From Fen-1362 sp964597035 (GTDB taxonomy: Bacteria > Planctomycetota > Phycisphaerae > Sedimentisphaerales > Anaerobacaceae), in assembly GCA_964597035.1 (NCBI GenBank), contig CAZQWM010000007.1:26340-90339 (forward strand): a stretch of DNA of 64,000 bases. The letters run 5' to 3'. The position numbers and the translations under genes are program-made. Below, piece by piece: positions 60,565 through 64,000 of this stretch. Under the pieces are notes generated by a model that was given only the letters and a program-made list of their open reading frames with translations, had not been told where the DNA came from and searched no databases. Positions within the stretch are counted from its first letter, which is position 1. Each line of letters starts with the position of its first letter.

Positions 60565-61554
60565 TTGACCACTGAAACTAGAAAACGAATTGTGAAGTTC
60601 CTGATTAGAATCATTATCACAGCCCTGCTGTTAGGGCTCGTGCTTAGCCGAATCGATCGCAAGAGCCTGCAGGATGCGGCGCAGTCCATAAAATGGGAGT
60701 ACGTCTTTATTCTCTGGATGTTAACTGTTATCGTTTTCTGGGTAATGGCCTTGAGAATGCGTCTTATCTTGGCAATTCAAAAGTGTGATGTTACCACGTT
60801 TGATGTGTTCCGAGCCAGTACAATCACTAACCTCTATAGTCTTATTATGCCGGGATTTCTCAGCACCGGGGTCAAATGGTATATCCTAAAACGACAAACC
60901 GGCAAAGGAAGCAAAGTCTTAAGCAGCATGGTCTATAATCAGGCCGCTGACATAACCATACGTGTGTTTATTGGTCTGTTCGCACTGCTGGTCGCCAATC
61001 CATTTCGGAACCGAGCGATTCCAGCCGTCGCTGCCGCTCTGGCTATTTTGCTTGCGCTGGCATGGGGTATTCTGATTGGAAAGCGAACAAGCGCCAAGGC
61101 AGGTATAATCGCCCGCTTCGTCGCATCACCGTTCCCGGTAAAAGTCCGCCAAGCTGTCGACAGATTCCTCGGTCAACTCAAGGCCTTTCAGGGAACAGGA
61201 TTACATTTTTATCTAACCATAATTGCGCTCACAGCCATAGCAACCATACTTGGCATAGCTACATGGGTATATGGGGCCAAGGCCGTTGGTATCGATGTCC
61301 CGGTAACTGTTCTTGTCTGGGTATCTTCTGCCGTTTTTATCCTGGGGCGCATTCCTATCTCAATCGCAAACTTTGGTGTACGAGAAATATCCCTTGTCGA
61401 GTCCCTGGCCTTATACGGAGTTGAAGCACCTACAGCTCTCTTGTTGTCTTTCCTTATATTCTCGCGAATGCTATTGCTGGCAACTATCGGGGCCGCCTTC
61501 CAAATCACCTGGGCTATAGGCAGCAGGAAGTCCAAAAGCATGTCTGTTGATTGA
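60565..61554 (+). CDS. Flippase-like membrane protein (LPG synthase TM / UPF0104 family)
   Basis: A 329-residue polytopic protein with about eight membrane helices (FLIRIIITALLLGLVLSRID, YVFILWMLTVIVFWVMALRMRLIL, and so on), the conserved ASTITNLYSLIMPGFLSTGVKWYILKR block and RIPISIANFGVREISLVE near the C-terminus. The family includes AglD and the transmembrane part of lysylphosphatidylglycerol synthase, and has been suggested to move lipid-linked glycans. The frame is open from 60454, overlapping the upstream gene; the TTG at 60565 with GAGG upstream gives a normal N-terminus and is preferred. Confidence 0.8.
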   Translation: MTTETRKRIVKFLIRIIITALLLGLVLSRIDRKSLQDAAQSIKWEYVFILWMLTVIVFWVMALRMRLILAIQKCDVTTFDVFRASTITNLYSLIMPGFLSTGVKWYILKRQTGKGSKVLSSMVYNQAADITIRVFIGLFALLVANPFRNRAIPAVAAALAILLALAWGILIGKRTSAKAGIIARFVASPFPVKVRQAVDRFLGQLKAFQGTGLHFYLTIIALTAIATILGIATWVYGAKAVGIDVPVTVLVWVSSAVFILGRIPISIANFGVREISLVESLALYGVEAPTALLLSFLIFSRMLLLATIGAAFQITWAIGSRKSKSMSVD

Positions 61555-61566
61555 AGGGTTGAGCAA

Positions 61567-62406
61567 ATGTACACGCATTTAAATCAAGTTGAGAAGGACT
61601 ATATAGAATTCATGTCGCTTAAAAGATCTCGCCCACAAGAAGAAATTGAAAAGCTGTACATCAGTCTGCGTCAGAGATTTAGGTTTAACAGCTTTAAGTA
61701 TCAGAAATTACTTTCGGACATTCGGCATCTTTTTAGTCTCAGCCATGACGCAAAAGACGAACGTGAGACAATTGACAGCATCCGACTTCACGAACTTCCG
61801 GAAATGCTCAGGCATATTTCATTTGGATTTCCCAAAACAATCGGCGACTACTTTTACGAAACCCTTAGACTTCTAAAAAAGGGACAATTCTGGTCGATAG
61901 GGCACTTTGCCAAAAGAAAGCTAACTGGCAGGTCAAGTCATGCAGGCATAGCGAACTTCCTGCTTGAAAAACTGGGTCGTCCGCCGGTGGTAGTAGACTA
62001 TGGATGCGGTATGGGATATTTATCCTTCGAAATTGCCCGGCAGCAGCCAGCTGCAAAGACTTATCTGCTCGACATAGATTCCCTGCGGCTGGAGTTTACA
62101 GAGTTCAGATTCAAAAAAAACAATTTCGACACCGAAGTCATCAAAGTAACAAAAGAAAATCTGTATCCTCATCTCCCAAAACACAACATCTGCATAGCTA
62201 CCGAGGTCATGGAGCATATCTTCCAGCCGTTGACCGTTTATGAGAACATACGAACCGCCATGGAGCCGGGAGGAATCCTATACGGGAATTTCTCAGACCA
62301 TGATGCAGGGCTGTTTCACGTCTCACCTTCATTGCAGGACCTTCGAGAGCAAGTGGCCCGTGACTTCAATAAAATAGATTTTATGACCTATATGAAGACC
62401 ACTTAA
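61567..62406 (+). CDS. Class I SAM-dependent methyltransferase
   Basis: A 279-residue methyltransferase of the Methyltransf_23/UbiG-like type. SAM motif I is VVVDYGCGMGYLSFEIA (142-150), motif II acidic residue is in YLLDIDSLRLE (about 169), and CIATEVMEHIFQP corresponds to motif IV/post. A 110-residue helical N-terminal part precedes the fold. As the last gene of the glycan cluster it may O-methylate a sugar, commonly at a chain end. It converges on the SHMT-like gene with 11 bases between stops. Confidence 0.85.
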   Translation: MYTHLNQVEKDYIEFMSLKRSRPQEEIEKLYISLRQRFRFNSFKYQKLLSDIRHLFSLSHDAKDERETIDSIRLHELPEMLRHISFGFPKTIGDYFYETLRLLKKGQFWSIGHFAKRKLTGRSSHAGIANFLLEKLGRPPVVVDYGCGMGYLSFEIARQQPAAKTYLLDIDSLRLEFTEFRFKKNNFDTEVIKVTKENLYPHLPKHNICIATEVMEHIFQPLTVYENIRTAMEPGGILYGNFSDHDAGLFHVSPSLQDLREQVARDFNKIDFMTYMKTT

Positions 62407-62417
62407 TCTTCTGACGC

Positions 62418-63770
62418 TCATAGAACCGGGAACTTGCGGCATATAGTCATCACTTCATTGCTGGTCTTCACCGCGACGGATTTGTCGATACTGTACTGGT
62501 GGTCGTCCATCGGCCGAAGCTCTTTCAACACGGTATCCACCATCTCGGCTATGGAATCCATCTCGGATGTTCCCATACCGTTTCTCGTCACTATCGGCGT
62601 GCCAAGGCGAATGCCGCCGGCAATAGACGCCGGCCTGTCGTCGTAGGGCAGCGGACATTTATCAACCACTATGCCGCACTGCTCAAGGGCCTTCTGAACA
62701 ATGACACCCGTCAGGCCTTCTCTTGAATTTGCGACATTTATCAGCATCAGATGATTATCCGTCCCCCCTGTCAGAACGTCATAGCCCCTCGTCAGCAGAT
62801 TCTCCGCTAATCGTTTCGCATTCTCCACAACCTTGAACTGTCTCGCCCTGTATTCTTCTGATAGGGTCTCTTTGAAAAAGACCGCCTTGCCGGCGATATT
62901 GTTAAAATATGGTGTTCCCTGCACACCCGGAAAGGTCGCTTTTTCGATTCGTCGCCACAGTGGCATTTGTTTGTCCCCTGCACCGACTTTCTGCTCAAAG
63001 TCTTTGCCCATCAGGATAAGCCCGCCTCTCGGCCCGCCGGGCTTGTAAGTGCTGCTGGTCGTGATATGAGCACAGTCAACCGGCGATGCGTGAACACCAG
63101 CGATTACCAGTGCCGAAATGTGCGATATATCCGCAAGCAACATCGCACCGACCTCGTCGGCAATTTTTCTGAACCTGGCAAAATCGATTGCCCTCGGATA
63201 TGCGCTCGCGCCGCAGATAATCAGTTTCGGCCCGAATCGTCGCGCCTGCTCGCGTATCCGCTCATAGTCTAAAAGGAAGCTGTCCCGCTCGACGCAGTAA
63301 CTTTCGATTTCATAGAATTTGGCCGTAACCGAATCAATCGACCCGTGTGAATAATGCCCGCCGTGCTCCGTCGCCATGCTCAGGATTTTGTCGCCCGGCT
63401 CAAGCATCGCCGTTATGGCAATCTGGTTGGCGGTTGTGCCGGAGTGCGGCTGCACGTTGGCGTACTGGGCGGCGAACGCCTCTTTGGCGCGGACTATAGC
63501 CAACTGCTCAATCTCGTCCATAACTCCGCTGCCGCCGTGCAGCCGGGCCTTGGGGAATCCCTCGCTCGTCTTGTTCTGTAGTATCGAGCCAAGCACCGCC
63601 AGAACAGCTCGTGTGCACCGGTTCTCAGCAGCCAGAAGCTGTATCGTATTTTGCAGCCGCTCATATTCGCCGGCTATCAGCTTATAAATCTCGCTGTCAC
63701 TCTGCACGAGCTCGGCCAGCAGTCCTTCGTGATACGCATCTGATGAAAGCTTCTCAAGCACGATTTCCAT
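62418..63770 (-). CDS. glyA: Divergent serine hydroxymethyltransferase-like PLP enzyme
   Basis: A 450-residue fold-type I PLP enzyme clearly homologous to SHMT (EQLAIVRAKEAFAAQYANVQPHSG, GGTDNHLMLINV, GIRLGTPIVTRNG). The PLP lysine is K243, and E70, D214 and H217 (E. coli E57, D200, H203) are kept. However, Y55 is T68, Y65 is H78, S35 is A48, H228 is Y242, and the loop after the lysine (KPGGPRGG) is one residue shorter. It is also about 30 residues longer than usual at the N-terminus. It may be a true SHMT or an SHMT-like aldolase on another substrate. AAAGGA lies eight bases before the ATG. Confidence 0.8.
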   Translation of the reverse strand: MEIVLEKLSSDAYHEGLLAELVQSDSEIYKLIAGEYERLQNTIQLLAAENRCTRAVLAVLGSILQNKTSEGFPKARLHGGSGVMDEIEQLAIVRAKEAFAAQYANVQPHSGTTANQIAITAMLEPGDKILSMATEHGGHYSHGSIDSVTAKFYEIESYCVERDSFLLDYERIREQARRFGPKLIICGASAYPRAIDFARFRKIADEVGAMLLADISHISALVIAGVHASPVDCAHITTSSTYKPGGPRGGLILMGKDFEQKVGAGDKQMPLWRRIEKATFPGVQGTPYFNNIAGKAVFFKETLSEEYRARQFKVVENAKRLAENLLTRGYDVLTGGTDNHLMLINVANSREGLTGVIVQKALEQCGIVVDKCPLPYDDRPASIAGGIRLGTPIVTRNGMGTSEMDSIAEMVDTVLKELRPMDDHQYSIDKSVAVKTSNEVMTICRKFPVL

Positions 63771-63809
63771 CCCCAGAATCCTTTCTGATTATCATATCCA
63801 TAGTGCCGG

Positions 63810-64000
63810 TCAGCCAAAGAAACTGCGAACAACGTCGTTAAAAGTCACATAAATGAAAAGTGCGATTATCAATCCCCAGCCCGTGTAAGCGATAATCTCC
63901 TGCGTCCGGATACTCAGTGCCGAGCCCTTGATTTTCTCCACCAACAACAGCAGAACAAGCCCCCCGTCTAGAGGCGGCAGCGGCAGAAAATTGAACACCG
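63810..64000 (-). CDS. Site-2 protease family protein (RseP-like), C-terminal part
   Basis: The last 63 or so residues of an M50 intramembrane metalloprotease; the rest lies beyond the window. The visible part starts in the conserved NFLPLPPLDGG motif, whose Asp is the third zinc ligand of this family, followed by a membrane segment LVLLLLVEKIKG and a final helix GWGLIIALFIYVTFNDV. RseP-type proteins cut anti-sigma factors and remnant signal peptides. The SHMT-like gene starts 39 bases downstream and could share its transcript. Confidence 0.85.
   Translation of the reverse strand, partial: VFNFLPLPPLDGGLVLLLLVEKIKGSALSIRTQEIIAYTGWGLIIALFIYVTFNDVVRSFFG

Noticed and set aside
1..64000. CRISPR arrays, tRNA/rRNA genes, integrases, transposases
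   Set aside because: Reading both strands I saw no regularly spaced repeats, no tRNA-like T-arm and acceptor pairs, and no DDE or tyrosine recombinase sequence.

Overview
The window is a mid-GC bacterial chromosome segment from a diderm organism, most likely a planctomycete of the Phycisphaerae (Sedimentisphaerales-like). This placement is inferred from a combination of traits, not from a database search: LpxC fused to FabZ, a PEP-CTERM secreted protein, Tat-exported Gfo/Idh oxidoreductases, dockerin-like, FG-GAP and InlB-type repeat proteins, and pseudopilins with the 'RRAFTLVE'-type leader. No tRNA, rRNA, CRISPR array, integrase or intact transposase was recognised. About 54 protein genes are supported; the first (rplS) and last (an M50 protease) run off the window.

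Layout. 0-3.3 kb (+): rplS, then three predicted nucleases in a row (UPF0102/YraN, TatD, endonuclease V) and an MtaA-type UroD-family methyltransferase. 3.3-13.5 kb (-): a long run that starts at a strong promoter before dnaB and continues through bamA, ompH/skp, lpxD, lpxC-fabZ, lpxA and a Gfo/Idh dehydrogenase, followed by a cyclophilin lipoprotein and a cupin; this is the outer-membrane and lipid A assembly block. 13.6-16.7 kb (-): a Tat-exported oxidoreductase and an InlB-repeat secreted protein. 17.0-19.7 kb (+): trpS, a DUF2007 protein, scpA, trxA. 19.7-24.0 kb (-): a visibly AT-richer island lying between the convergent trxA and trxB. It holds a large secreted beta-helix/dockerin/caspase-like protein whose frame is broken by an in-frame TAG just after the signal-peptide part, a Cys-rich lipoprotein, gene debris and a structured non-coding element. 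25.2-30 kb (+): an FG-GAP repeat protein, mnmA, and a PEP-CTERM protein behind a long structured leader.

30.3-50.5 kb is devoted to secretion. On + there is a four-gene pilin-like operon ending in two tandem PilX-like paralogues. Converging on it from - is a type II secretion operon in the canonical order C-D-E-F-G-H-I-J-K-L-M, without a prepilin peptidase in the window. Upstream of that are a tetrahaem cytochrome with a UshA-like N-terminal domain and a DUF1573 protein. 50.8-62.4 kb (+) is a nine-gene glycan cluster: GT2, two GT-C membrane transferases, two GT4s, a CapK/PaaK-type ligase, a pyruvyl transferase, a flippase-like membrane protein and a methyltransferase. It lacks Wzx/Wzy or an initiating phosphosugar transferase. 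The window closes with a divergent serine hydroxymethyltransferase-like gene and the C-terminus of an RseP-type protease on the - strand.

Taken together, the window pairs housekeeping genes with envelope construction (BamA, Skp, lipid A), a dedicated secretion machine and a surface-glycan pathway. The points most worth a second look are the amber-interrupted caspase-like secreted protein and its island, the SHMT-like enzyme with changed active-site residues, the lpxA-Gfo/Idh pairing, the glycan cluster, and the structured RNA-like elements at 23.7 and 29.0 kb.
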